A stretch of 64,000 nucleotides of DNA from Ascarosepion bandense (Eukaryota; Mollusca; Cephalopoda; Sepiida; Sepiidae). Position numbers and translations under genes: made by a program. Shown piece after piece: positions 34,101 through 41,404 of the stretch (the stretch's first letter is position 1; each line of letters starts with the position of its first letter). The stretch lies in NCBI GenBank assembly GCA_037127315.1, contig JBBBDQ010001940.1:999001-1063000 (forward strand). Direction: 5' to 3'. The notes beneath the pieces are model-generated. The model ran no database searches. It had not been told where the DNA came from and saw only the letters and a list, made by a program, of their open reading frames with translations.

Positions 34101-34642
34101 TATAACCAAATAGCCAAACTTCTTAGCACTTCCTGAGATCTAAAATTGTTTTGCCCACATTCAGTAGGACCATCTCAGTTAATTTCTTTAGCTATTATTA
34201 CTTTCTCTTTAAGGGAGTGTTTGTTTGTTTTTTTTTTTTTTTGCAATAGAATTTTCCATTTATCTCATTAATACCCACTGTTCCATTTTTGGTATAGTAG
34301 ACATTAATGTAGTTAATAGGTAGATTATAATTAATAATAGATTTTAATGTAGTCACTGACATTTTGTTCTTGATTTTCTTTAGGAAAAATATTTTACTGA
34401 AATGTTTGACTTGTTTATGTGGTTAGCATTTCTTAAGTGATCCTGTTTATCTGTATTTGTTTATTTAGACTGAAGAAGATGATTATTCTGAAGTAATGAA
34501 TGATGCAGCATTTGTGCAAAGTGTGTTGGAAAATCTTCCTGGTGTGGATCCACAAAGTGAGGCCATTCGAAATGCCATGACTTCTCTCACCAAACCTGAT
34601 GACCATAAAAAAGATACTGATAAGAAAGATGGCAAGAAGTGA
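7149..34642 (+). CDS. PSMD4: 26S proteasome non-ATPase regulatory subunit 4 (Rpn10/S5a), gene span, first exon missing
   Basis: Ubiquitin receptor of the 19S regulatory particle: it binds polyubiquitin through UIM helices and docks at the base-lid interface through an N-terminal VWA domain. Ten exons read co-linearly with animal PSMD4. The VWA part covers the first six exons seen (motifs [69 protein letters not shown]). UIM1 ([15 protein letters not shown]) crosses the 19435/23083 junction, and UIM2 ([15 protein letters not shown]) lies near 25.68 kb. The C-terminus holds [14 protein letters not shown] and a Lys-rich tail. All junctions are GT-AG and in phase. The product would be about 400 residues (415 with the candidate cassette exon), allowing a short first exon; human PSMD4 has 377. 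The initiator exon, expected to encode only about 8 residues plus 2 bases, was not found. Identity is essentially certain. Confidence 0.97.
7650..11170 (+). mobile_element. Decayed LTR retrotransposon (probably Ty3/Gypsy) in PSMD4 intron 2
   Basis: About 3.5 kb of broken coding sequence on the + strand. A gag-like segment near 7.94-8.11 kb contains [20 protein letters not shown] in one frame. A retropepsin-like FVDSG stands near 8.62 kb. Short open stretches at 8508-8792 and 8801-9022 belong to the same decayed body. Similar sequences about 200 bp long near 7650-7860 and 10980-11170 may be divergent LTRs. There are many stops and frameshifts. The family call is an inference; reverse transcriptase was not recognised. 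Confidence 0.45.
11511..11560 (-). repeat. Degenerate hammerhead-like/retroelement end motif
   Basis: On the - strand CTGATGA (11554-11548) is followed by GGCC and then AAAACATGG, resembling the CTGATGA...GAAAC end motif of Penelope-like elements, but the GAAA core has mutated to AAAA. No coding part is visible beside it. Confidence 0.25.
12582..12654. repeat. Perfect 35-bp palindrome with 3-base loop
   Basis: Arms 12582-12616 and 12620-12654 are exact reverse complements around GTA. Confidence 0.95.
12790..13175. repeat. Imperfect internal repeats
   Basis: Phrases such as AAATTATTTCTCAATTCC recur at about 12800, 13055 and 13148 with variations, along with CTGGATCAC and CAAGA/CAGGA segments, suggesting an old duplicated repeat. 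Confidence 0.4.
13785..13896 (+). CDS. PSMD4: PSMD4 coding exon 3 (VWA domain)
   Basis: Acceptor TAATCAG and donor GTAAGT. It reads [20 protein letters not shown] and on to [10 protein letters not shown], matching the [16 protein letters not shown] segment of vertebrate PSMD4. It ends on a complete codon. The 6.5-kb intron before it holds a decayed LTR retrotransposon. Confidence 0.96.
14258..14344 (+). CDS. PSMD4: PSMD4 coding exon 4 (VWA domain)
   Basis: Acceptor TTTTGTAG and donor GTAAAT. It encodes 29 whole codons, [20 protein letters not shown] followed by SPIEDDEKE. This is one of the best conserved stretches of the Rpn10 VWA domain. Confidence 0.96.
15490..15766 (-). pseudogene. Penelope-like element fragment: N-terminal half of GIY-YIG endonuclease, inverted
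   Basis: On the - strand the open stretch from 15766 reads towards [20 protein letters not shown] and then [11 protein letters not shown]. This has the CxCG-x-YIGRT and KQHVP pattern of the GIY-YIG endonuclease at the C-terminus of Penelope-like retroelements. It stops at 15527. The rest of the domain follows on the opposite strand at 15767. Confidence 0.6.
15767..16090 (+). pseudogene. Penelope-like element fragment: C-terminal half of GIY-YIG region and 3' end
   Basis: On the + strand the sequence reads [20 protein letters not shown] and, after a frame change, [19 protein letters not shown]. This matches the part that normally follows the HVP segment in Penelope GIY-YIG domains. It is therefore head to head with the inverted 5' part at 15490-15766. 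A hammerhead-like CTGAAGA...GAAAC (16049-16068) follows, as expected for the element's 3' end. Confidence 0.6.
16049..16068 (+). ncRNA. Hammerhead-like motif at Penelope 3' end
   Basis: CTGAAGA, an 8-base spacer, then GAAAC, just downstream of the GIY-YIG coding remnant. It fits the CUGANGA...GAAA core, but the stem II spacer pairs poorly, so it is probably inactive. Confidence 0.35.
16260..16328 (+). CDS. PSMD4: PSMD4 coding exon 5 (VWA domain)
   Basis: Acceptor CTTTTCAAG and donor GTAAGT. It has 23 whole codons, [20 protein letters not shown] plus GEE, matching the conserved [18 protein letters not shown] stretch of the family. Confidence 0.96.
17290..17351 (+). CDS. PSMD4: PSMD4 coding exon 6 (VWA domain)
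   Basis: Acceptor TTATTTGCAG; donor GTGTGT, a slightly weak form. It reads [20 protein letters not shown] and ends with two bases (AG) that join C of the next exon to give Ser, continuing into [10 protein letters not shown]. Confidence 0.95.
17480..18770 (+). pseudogene. Degraded LINE fragment (CR1/L2/Jockey-type) in PSMD4 intron 6
   Basis: Broken + strand reading frames follow the order of a non-LTR reverse transcriptase: [11 protein letters not shown] near 17.77 kb (compare KATGPDGIP), then [14 protein letters not shown] and NNQYGFHF (about 17.91-17.99 kb), then [10 protein letters not shown] near 18.25 kb, then a decayed C-terminal part. There are many stops and frameshifts. The exact clade is not resolved. 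Confidence 0.6.
19282..19435 (+). CDS. PSMD4: PSMD4 coding exon 7 (end of VWA, first half of UIM1)
   Basis: Acceptor TTTTCTAG and donor GTATAT. It reads [20 protein letters not shown] and ends [12 protein letters not shown], giving the acidic start and hydrophobic core of UIM1. The same exon border splits UIM1 from the ALRVSMEEE part in exon 8. Confidence 0.96.
19529..19809 (+). mobile_element. tRNA-derived SINE, copy 1
   Basis: Shares the long consensus with copies at 25939, 42468, 43031, 44090 and 58136: a tRNA-like head, a body with TATGGGTTAAATAACAGGA, and a tail ending TATGGCACTTAA.TGACTGA. The B-box region here reads GAGTTTGAATTTC, decayed from GTTCGAATTCC. Confidence 0.85.
19856..19900. 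repeat. Perfect 20-bp palindrome with 5-base loop
   Basis: Arms 19856-19875 and 19881-19900 are exact reverse complements. It begins about 45 bp after the end of a SINE. Confidence 0.92.
21798..23022 (-). mobile_element. Mariner transposon, degraded, in PSMD4 intron 7
   Basis: Terminal inverted repeats match: the left end TCAATAAATCCTAGGCCT and the complement of the right end, TCAATAATTCCTGGGCCT, continuing to CTAATAAAA in both. The - strand codes for mariner transposase pieces: [20 protein letters not shown], then MNETWIYHF, then [20 protein letters not shown], the D,D34D catalytic signature region. It is broken by frameshifts and stops. The first catalytic Asp of the usual DETW motif reads Asn here. 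Length is about 1.2 kb, close to the usual 1.3 kb. Confidence 0.85.
23083..23191 (+). CDS. PSMD4: PSMD4 coding exon 8 (second half of UIM1 and linker)
   Basis: Acceptor TTTTTCAG and donor GTGAGT. It reads [20 protein letters not shown] and then a low-complexity linker ending PSAETT. It holds the invariant Ala and Ser of UIM1 and ends with one base of the next codon. Its acceptor lies only about 60 bp from the right end of the mariner element. Confidence 0.95.
23377..23421 (+). CDS. PSMD4: Candidate 45-bp cassette exon of PSMD4
   Basis: Between exons 8 and 9 sits a 45-bp segment with a good acceptor (CATTCCAG) and a strong donor (GTAAGT). Entered in the phase left by exon 8, it is open throughout, reads [15 protein letters not shown], and leaves the same one-base phase, so inclusion or skipping both keep the frame. 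This would insert 15 residues in the linker between UIM1 and UIM2. I do not recognise the peptide from the family. In mouse, alternative splicing of Rpn10 in its C-terminal part is known. It may be constitutive, alternative or a chance open segment. Confidence 0.6.
24060..24790 (-). pseudogene. LINE reverse transcriptase fragment in PSMD4 intron
   Basis: On the - strand the sequence reads [12 protein letters not shown] near 24.75 kb (compare QNMDLYAVFIDLTKAFD), then [20 protein letters not shown] and a decayed ADDC region near 24.4 kb, the RT palm motif. This resembles RTE-type RTs. It is broken by stops and frameshifts. Confidence 0.55.
25513..25728 (+). CDS. PSMD4: PSMD4 coding exon 9 (UIM-like motif and UIM2)
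   Basis: Acceptor TCTTGCATAG and donor GTATAA. It encodes a UIM-like helix, [16 protein letters not shown], then a Gly/Ser-rich linker, then the canonical UIM2 [17 protein letters not shown]. The phase is one base in and one base out. Confidence 0.95.
25939..26180 (+). mobile_element. tRNA-derived SINE, copy 2, with head deletion
   Basis: Same family as copy 1. The sequence jumps from TGTGGTGCAG straight to TTCCAGTTGAATTCG, so the segment between the A box and the end of the B box is missing. The body and the tail up to GCCCAAGTGTGTATCAC are intact. Confidence 0.82.
26950..28260 (+). pseudogene. Degraded LINE (CR1/L2/Jockey-type) in PSMD4 intron 9
   Basis: Broken + strand frames contain successive RT motifs: a decayed VFKNSG block near 27.28 kb, [20 protein letters not shown] near 27.53 kb, [20 protein letters not shown] near 27.65 kb, IYADET near 27.73 kb, and the C-terminal [11 protein letters not shown] near 28.18 kb. 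Order and spacing fit a single old insertion of about 1.3 kb. It is in the same orientation as PSMD4. Confidence 0.7.
29256..29308 (+). CDS. PSMD4: PSMD4 coding exon 10 (acidic linker)
   Basis: Acceptor TTTTTGTAG and donor GTAACA. It reads [18 protein letters not shown], an acidic linker with the MDTSE-like character seen after UIM2 in vertebrate PSMD4. The phase is consistent on both sides. Confidence 0.92.
29309..34468. other. PSMD4 last intron, no recognisable content
   Basis: 5.2 kb of AT-rich sequence with homopolymers, including an 11-base G run near 33026. No transposon coding remnant or gene was recognised on either strand. Confidence 0.6.
34469..34642 (+). CDS. PSMD4: PSMD4 last coding exon
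   Basis: The acceptor TTATTTAG follows a 5.2-kb intron. It reads [20 protein letters not shown], then [20 protein letters not shown] and a Lys-rich tail, ending at TGA 34640-34642. The [11 protein letters not shown] and EAIRNAM motifs are the family's C-terminal signature. Confidence 0.96.
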   Translation, partial: TEEDDYSEVMNDAAFVQSVLENLPGVDPQSEAIRNAMTSLTKPDDHKKDTDKKDGKK

Positions 34643-35600
34643 TTTTAATTAATTCATAACTCCTCACTACAATAAGTTTTTTGGATTTTTTTTTCTTTTT
34701 GCAGAAAACAAGCACTATGGAGCTGTTCACTTTTTTCTGAGGATGGGGGGATAAAGGGGGGAAATTTTATTGAACAGCCAGCAAAAGGGTTTGGTAGGCT
34801 TTTCAGTAGAAATAAAATTACAATGAAAACAGCCTTTGAATTCCTTGTCTCTGTTGCATTCCTAGGAAAATTTCCTTGTTGATTGGTAGAACTGATAATG
34901 CTAAACTCTGAGAAATGTGTGCTCAGCTGCAGAATAGTTCTGTTCAAATTTTCTCTAGTAGTAGCTTTGAATATCTACCGAAAGTTTACATTATTTCAAA
35001 TTGTTTCTCTGGTCTTTATCAGGGATTTTTTTTTTTTTTTTTTTTATCCATTAAAATAAGATATTTTGAAATGCAGTCACTTGAACATTTTTTTTTAACA
35101 ACAGAAAAATGTTAAGATTACCCATGTTTAACTATAGACTTAAATTAAACATGGCTATTCTTTGTCTTGCATAACAATTATTTAAGTTTTGTTTTCTAAT
35201 GTAAACAATTTAAGCAGATTCAAAGAAAAGAATACTTCCATAAATTTAAACAAATTACTCGGCAATAGCAATCACCAATTGAACCCTGCCTCAAGATGGT
35301 TTGCAATTTTCTGATTCCTGGAAAGTTTAAAGATGTGCTTGGTTTATTCAATGTTCAGGGATAATTTAATTTGACCACTGAAATGAAACTTTTGCAATCA
35401 GAATTTGAGATTCTAATTGTCAATCTGAGGTGTTTGATGTAGAAATAAAATATTTCAAATGCCTTTATCTTTTTATTTATTGTGATCTACTTGTTTATCA
35501 GATGAATAAGTCAACATTAAAGTGAATTCAATTTGTACTTTATCTTTCTCCTTTCCTCAGCCATAAAATAAAACTGATCTTGGAAATAAGTTTGTCTGTA
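34643..35600 (+). promoter_or_regulatory. PSMD4 3' untranslated region with polyadenylation signal
   Basis: Noncoding sequence after the PSMD4 stop. Several AATAAA hexamers occur; the one at 35567-35572, followed by a T/G-rich stretch, is the best candidate for the distal cleavage site, with weaker candidates near 34810 and 35445. The end is an estimate. Confidence 0.45.
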
Positions 35601-36071
35601 TTTTTTCTCATCATTAATAGTGAATCATCATATAAAATATTTTGTAACTTTACTTTCATATTAGCCTTAAAATAATTTATATACCAGGAATTTTTTAAAA
35701 ACATTTTACCTGACTTGAAAAATTGTTTTCAAATAGGTCCAAAATGTTGTCACCATATTTTTTTTTTAAGCTGGTTTCTCTAAAAATGTAATTCAATTGG
35801 TCATGCACTTGCTAATTTAACTAGGTGGGGTAGCATAGGCTTAAGTGTGAACTCATTGCTGAATAGATCTCAATTGAACCTTAAAACTATAAGGTCAAGT
35901 AGTATCAATTGTAAAGCAATGAAAAGTTAGTAAAATCTACTTAATTCTCAAAACATTAATTCCAAACTTTGTAATCTCTTATTTGAAAATTTCTTTATCA
36001 GGAAAGGAAAAAAAAATATTGTAGATGTCTAAAAATACGTTAGTTAAAAAAGAAAACTAGCTATAAATTGC

Positions 36072-38270
36072 AGATTTTTTTTATCTTTTCACCTCAAGCA
36101 AGGCGGCAATGCCACTGATGTGCAGGGGGGCTACATAAGAGTAAAAGATTAGATAGAAGGAGAGTAAAGAGAAAGACTAACCAGTTCCAGGAGGTGTCAG
36201 AGAAAGGGCATGAGAAGGATGGAAACTGGTGTGAAGACAGTTGTGAAGATATAGCGAAAGGAAAAGAACAAAATATACAGGGTGATGTAGAAAGAAGTGG
36301 AGTCAAGTGGATAAGAGATGGGTATTGACATTGCATTTAAATTCCTGGAGGTTGTAGCTGTCAGGAAAGCAAGTATATGAAAGAGTTCCACAGGTGGGAA
36401 GTGCAAGAAAAGAAGCTGCTGGAGTAGAATTGTCAGCTGCATTTGTGAATGGGTGTGACCCAGTTGCCAGTCTGGTTGCACGAGTAAATTCATGTGGCAG
36501 GGGCACCAGTGACTTAAAGGAGCCATGAAAATATTTGTAGAACAGACAGAGGAAAGCCGCCAAGTTGGTACCTATCTATCACATTACTGATTTTCCTTTG
36601 GAGCCTGTCAAGAACACAGATGAACAGTGGGGGTGCCTGATCATATATGACAGCAGTATTTCATGCACAAACAGGTGGTTGATTTGTATATGTGCAAGAT
36701 GGATTCAGGCAGAAAAAAAAAACATCCAGGTCTGACACACTGATCGAACCATCCTAGCAGTGGAATTAGCTATTGATTCAATGTAATGGTCCCACTTGAG
36801 ATTGGAAGATTGGGTAAAGCCAAGGAGGTGCAGTATGTTGCTCTTAAGGAGACTCGCTTATGGCAAGCAGGAGAGGTTTCCTGTGATGATTGACAGACAT
36901 CAGCTTCATCCTAGACGCATTGAAATTTACAAGCCACTTCTTTCCCCATTCCATCACTGAGTGCAGATCCCTCTCAAGATCAGCAGTGAGGTTATGTTTG
37001 TCTGCCTCACCAGATTTCTTACTGATGCAGAAAAAAAAATTGTGGTGTTATCTTCTTAGATGCCTACTTGGCACTTGATCACGTCTGGGAGATCATTTAT
37101 GAAAATAAGGAAGAGCGTCAAGTCTAGGATAGAGCCCTGAGAGACACCAGTGTTTGTGCAGTAGGATGTGGAGGCATGCCCATTCAAGATGACCTTTGAA
37201 CACTTTCCTGAAAATTGGTAGTAAGTTGATATGGTGAGAGTTTAATGGGTCTGAGGGTTTCTCAGAGTTCTTAAATACAGGGATCACAGAATGCAGAAAG
37301 GCAGTAATTATAGTTTAGAGAGGAGAAAGAGTTCAGAAGCACATTTCTTAAGGTCAATGACCGGAATTTCACCACCTCCACTCACCTTATGGGGATTACA
37401 TTTTGATATTACCTTAGATACCAGTGACAGGGTAATGTAAGCATCATTCAGTTTAGCCTCAGTTCTAATAGGGAAGTCGGGTACAGGTACGTTGGATGAG
37501 AATCTGTGAGCAAAGCACTTGGCCTTGTCTGCTGATGCTGTGAGGACCTCAAATTCATTGATTAAGATAGGGATGGAGTATTTGCTGTTGTTCAGCATAC
37601 GTTTACATAGCTGCCAATAGTCGCTGGAGCCGAACTTGCAGTCAGCTATGTACTGTCTCATTCTCTCAGCAAACAACCGTTTGATGTCATTCAGGATCCT
37701 CTTGTACTCATTACAAGCACAGGAAAATAGGCGCCTATTCTGGTCAGATGCATGTCTGCAAAATAGTCGGAAGTAGTGGTTCCTTTAAGCAGTGGTGGCC
37801 GAACTGGCAGGAGAGAACCAAAGGGAGGAATGAGGTTTAAGATGAAACTTCCTGGTAGGTATGAAGCCATCATCTTCACCCAGGAAGAAATCTGAGAGGT
37901 GCAGACATCAACTGGGAGACCGAACATTTTCCCAAGGGACGTCGCATAGGAAATTGTGAAATGCGTCCCAGTCAGCTCTTTGGTAGCAGTAGGAGATCCT
38001 GTAGGGAGTGAGAGTGGTGAGAAATACTGAGAGAGACAAATGTATGATCAGAGTTGCCGAGAGGGCAAAGCTGCAAGACTTGGCAGGAATCAGGTACAGA
38101 GGTGAAGCATAAATCTAGTAGAGAGGCGTGTCCTAAGGGGATGCTGGGAAAGTGTGTGGGGAAATCCACCACTTGCGTAAGGGATTGGGAAATGGCAAAG
38201 TTCAAGGCGTGGATGCCAGCTGTATCAGTAACAGTCTTTTAGCCACTCAGCATGATGGGTGTTAGTGATT
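36072..38270 (-). pseudogene. Degraded LINE (CR1/L2/Jockey-type) between PSMD4 and RNF103
   Basis: On the - strand, from high to low coordinate: an endonuclease end (SQSLTQVVDFPTHFP, then PLGNSDHTFVSLSI) at 38.2-38.0 kb, a linker, EFEVLTASADKAKCFAHRFS at 37.56 kb, IPVFKNSEKPSDP at 37.28 kb, a frame-broken [20 protein letters not shown] at 37.13 kb, and a C-terminal region at 36.5-36.3 kb (YKYFHGSFKSLVPLPHEFTR). The palm YADD is damaged. The 3' end near 36.08-36.14 kb nearly matches the tail of the short SINE at 47897 and 62691. Confidence 0.72.
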
Positions 38271-38279
38271 GGTTGAATT

Positions 38280-39684
38280 GGTTTCAATTTAATTACAAAG
38301 CTGTCTCATTTGTGAATGTTTGAGTTAACAATACTACATGGACATCTAGGAAAATAACATTATCAATTGCTGTTGCAATAACACCAAAACAATTAAACAG
38401 ATAAGTGTACTGATATGTTCTACATAAATTGTATACAACAGAATGTTTAGTCTCAGAATGAAGAACTAACAATGCAATAGGTTTAACTTGTCCACACTTA
38501 AATGGAAAGCAAGTACTGTTTAAATTCACTTTTATTGGCAATATTTAATTTTCACTACTCTGAATAGATTTGGATTTATAGTACATCATAAAATTAATTT
38601 GTATCCAATTTTGAATTTTGTTTATGCATTCAAATTTAAAGACAGCTTAGGAAACTACTATTCTTCATATTAAACTCAATTTCTCTAGTAAAATAGATGT
38701 TCACTAGGCCCATCCCCACCAAGTTCTTTTGAATGGAGTGACTTTCAATCAAAACATTTGAAATTATTTTAGCACCAGTAATTGTTATGGAGAGAGAGAA
38801 TCTTGTTTAATCCATGGTTAATATTAAAATGCTGAATCTGATTTACACATGAACTGCTCAGTGGCGACAATTTCATAATGCATCAAAGTAGAAAATAAAG
38901 ATCAAGACAAAAATATTTACATCTAGCTCTTCCTTAAGTCAAAAGCAAAATTTTTCAACTTCACTTAAATGCTGACTTAGGGTTTGTTTTTTCTTCAGTG
39001 GAGGATTGGCTACACAGAATGGGGTATATATATATATAGCAATAAAACTTTTTGCAAAAAAGAAATAAAATTCAAAGATTTGCTTGTCTGCAAGAACCTT
39101 TTTTTTTAAATTCAAATTTAAGAGCATATAAATAACATGAGAAATCTATATAGCTATTTCTGGGACGGTAACACAACCCAATGTTAAGTGGTACAATCAT
39201 TGTAGTTCAAGCAACAGATTGGTGGTGAAGTGGGAGATACATTGATCATTTATTCACTCATTCATAAAAATATCAAAACATGCATACAAGATGATCCTAA
39301 TGAAATTTATCACAAATTAGATAGAGAAATTAGAATGTTTTTTAGAAAACCAAGTTTCTGACTAAAGAAATTTTGTTTATTATAGTTTGAAATTGGAAGG
39401 GGGGGATGAATTAATCACCAAGATTTAGAAATATTTATAAATATGTAAATTAAAAAAAAAAAGAAAGAAATTATCTTTAATGCAATTTATTCTAATCTGT
39501 TATTCATAAAGGAGGAAGGTTCTGTAGGAAATTTGCAGGAGCTATTCAGCAGGAACTTCAGCATTCCTTGAAAATTCTGGAAAGTGAAACCTGACACTTC
39601 AAGCAGAGTAAAACCTAATTAAAGATTTTTTTTTTTAAGAAAAAAAAAAAAATAAATAAAAAATACTTTCTCACTTTTTTTTTC
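38280..39684. other. Intergenic sequence and RNF103 3' untranslated region
   Basis: AT-rich. On the - strand AATAAA occurs near 39486-39491 and 39373-39378 (seen as TTTATT), either of which could end the RNF103 transcript. No other feature was recognised. Confidence 0.4.
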
Positions 39685-41404
39685 TTAGTCAGTAGATGAA
39701 GACTGAGCAAGAGAAGATAACATTTGGTTAGAGGGTTTAGGTTTGTAGGAAAGCCATCGACACATTGGACAGGCATGGCTAACTCTGTACAGCCATGGAA
39801 GTATACAGTGTTCATGAAAACAATGTGCACAAGGAAGGCCACAAATCTCGGCACCAATTGTAAAATTCTCAAGGCATATCACACACTGGCTTGCCTCCAA
39901 AAAGCCATCAGGCATCATTTTAACACTCTTACAGTTATCATCAGTATTCACTTTCTCCATAGATGAGGTTTGGAATTCAGTTTCAGGTTGGTCGGTTTTT
40001 GATGGAGATGAGTGCTTATTTTGGAGCTGACAACATGCTTCTTCTGTGTAAAGAACCTCTGAAGTAGAAGCATATGGACAGGGGTGTTGGCTAGAGGCTG
40101 AACCTGTGGGGCAAGAGAATAAAGATGAGGAGGAAGGGTTTCTTTGCACACAATCACAGCGGTAGTTTCCATCCATCATCTGAATTACAGGATTGTCTGG
40201 AGCATCATAATCAGGTGGTCCACAAGGAAATAGATGGTCCATTTCATGGACTTTATTTCTCATTGTCACAGAATCATGGCAACAAGTTCCATTTGAAGAG
40301 TCAGCAGGAGCTTGCAGCATTCCATATTTCCATCGAGGGAGATGTTTAATATAGTCACTAGAGACTATGGTCTGCATTTCTGTTACCAGATCAGGGAAAT
40401 GTGTAAGGAAGTCATTATTATCCAAGATGTACGTATCGCTACCTTCCAACAGGTACATAGCATACAGACCTCCTGGATGAACAATTTGGAAAGATGGATT
40501 CAGCAATGGATTGAGACTCTGCAATTGAGTGAAGTTGAACCAGTCCATTTCATCTTCATCAATGATTCCACCTTTACGTTTATACTGAATGTAGCCAACA
40601 AGTGTAGAATAGAGTAAAAACGTTCCTGCCAAGAGCAGCTGGCTGTTGCTGTAAAAGAGGAGATCTTTGCGCATAATGCATCCCACAAATGAACCACTGA
40701 GGAAGTGCAGAGCTAAAAGGCCCCATTCAAGCAGAATCTCAAAATATGACAATTGGAACAGTGCAAGCAATGGTTGCCACAGGATAATGATCACAATGTT
40801 GTACTTTATGATACACCAGATTAGACGTGCCAGTCTGCGTAATAAGCCTCCTTGGGATAAGAAAAATTCAAACCAACCCATCAAGTTTGTAATGATGAGA
40901 CTAAGAATAAAAAAGTCATTCACTTCAGGATAGAGGGATTTCAAAAAACTTTCCATTGAGCGAAATGTCAACAATTCCCCTGGACGTGACCCATACACTA
41001 GTGTTTTACCAGGAGCTATCACAAAATAAGCAGGAGATTTCAAATTGAGACGAGCTAAAGTTTCCTTCCCAGGACCAGTTTTGGAATTCATTGTTCCAAA
41101 ACGAACGCGACCAGGAAACTTTACACTAAGAGCAGAAAATATCAGAGGAATTGATGTGAGTTCTGTGAACAAGACAACTCTGATCTCATACTTCTTGTGG
41201 AAAGATAACCATTCTCTCTTCAGTTCACTGTAGTCTGCAATGCGCTGAATTTTGCGATTCAGTTTTTCTTTTACCCATTTAAACATGATATTGGGTTTGG
41301 CCGGTCCACTGTAAACATGCATCACAACGTTGGCTTTAGTTTGGAAATTTTCAGGAAGAGATAAGATGACTTGTGAGGAATACCAGCCCTTCTTCCGGCA
41401 TAAT
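39685..41404 (-). CDS. RNF103: RNF103 coding exon 3 (membrane helices and RING-H2)
   Basis: The acceptor CTCTTTCAG is at 41405-41410. The exon starts LCRKKGWYSSQVILSLPE, continues through the lumenal domain, then at least four hydrophobic helices (for example LIWCIIKYNIVIIILW and LLLAGTFLLYSTLVGYI), a Cys/Ser-rich cytosolic linker, and the RING-H2 finger close to the end. The stop is at 39685-39687. The stretch from MMHVYSG onward is open for 546 codons. Confidence 0.95.

Noticed and set aside
36094..36563. Overlapping open frames of 80-109 codons on the - strand
   Set aside because: They are pieces of the 3' part of the degraded LINE (decayed RT C-terminus and 3' tail), not separate genes.
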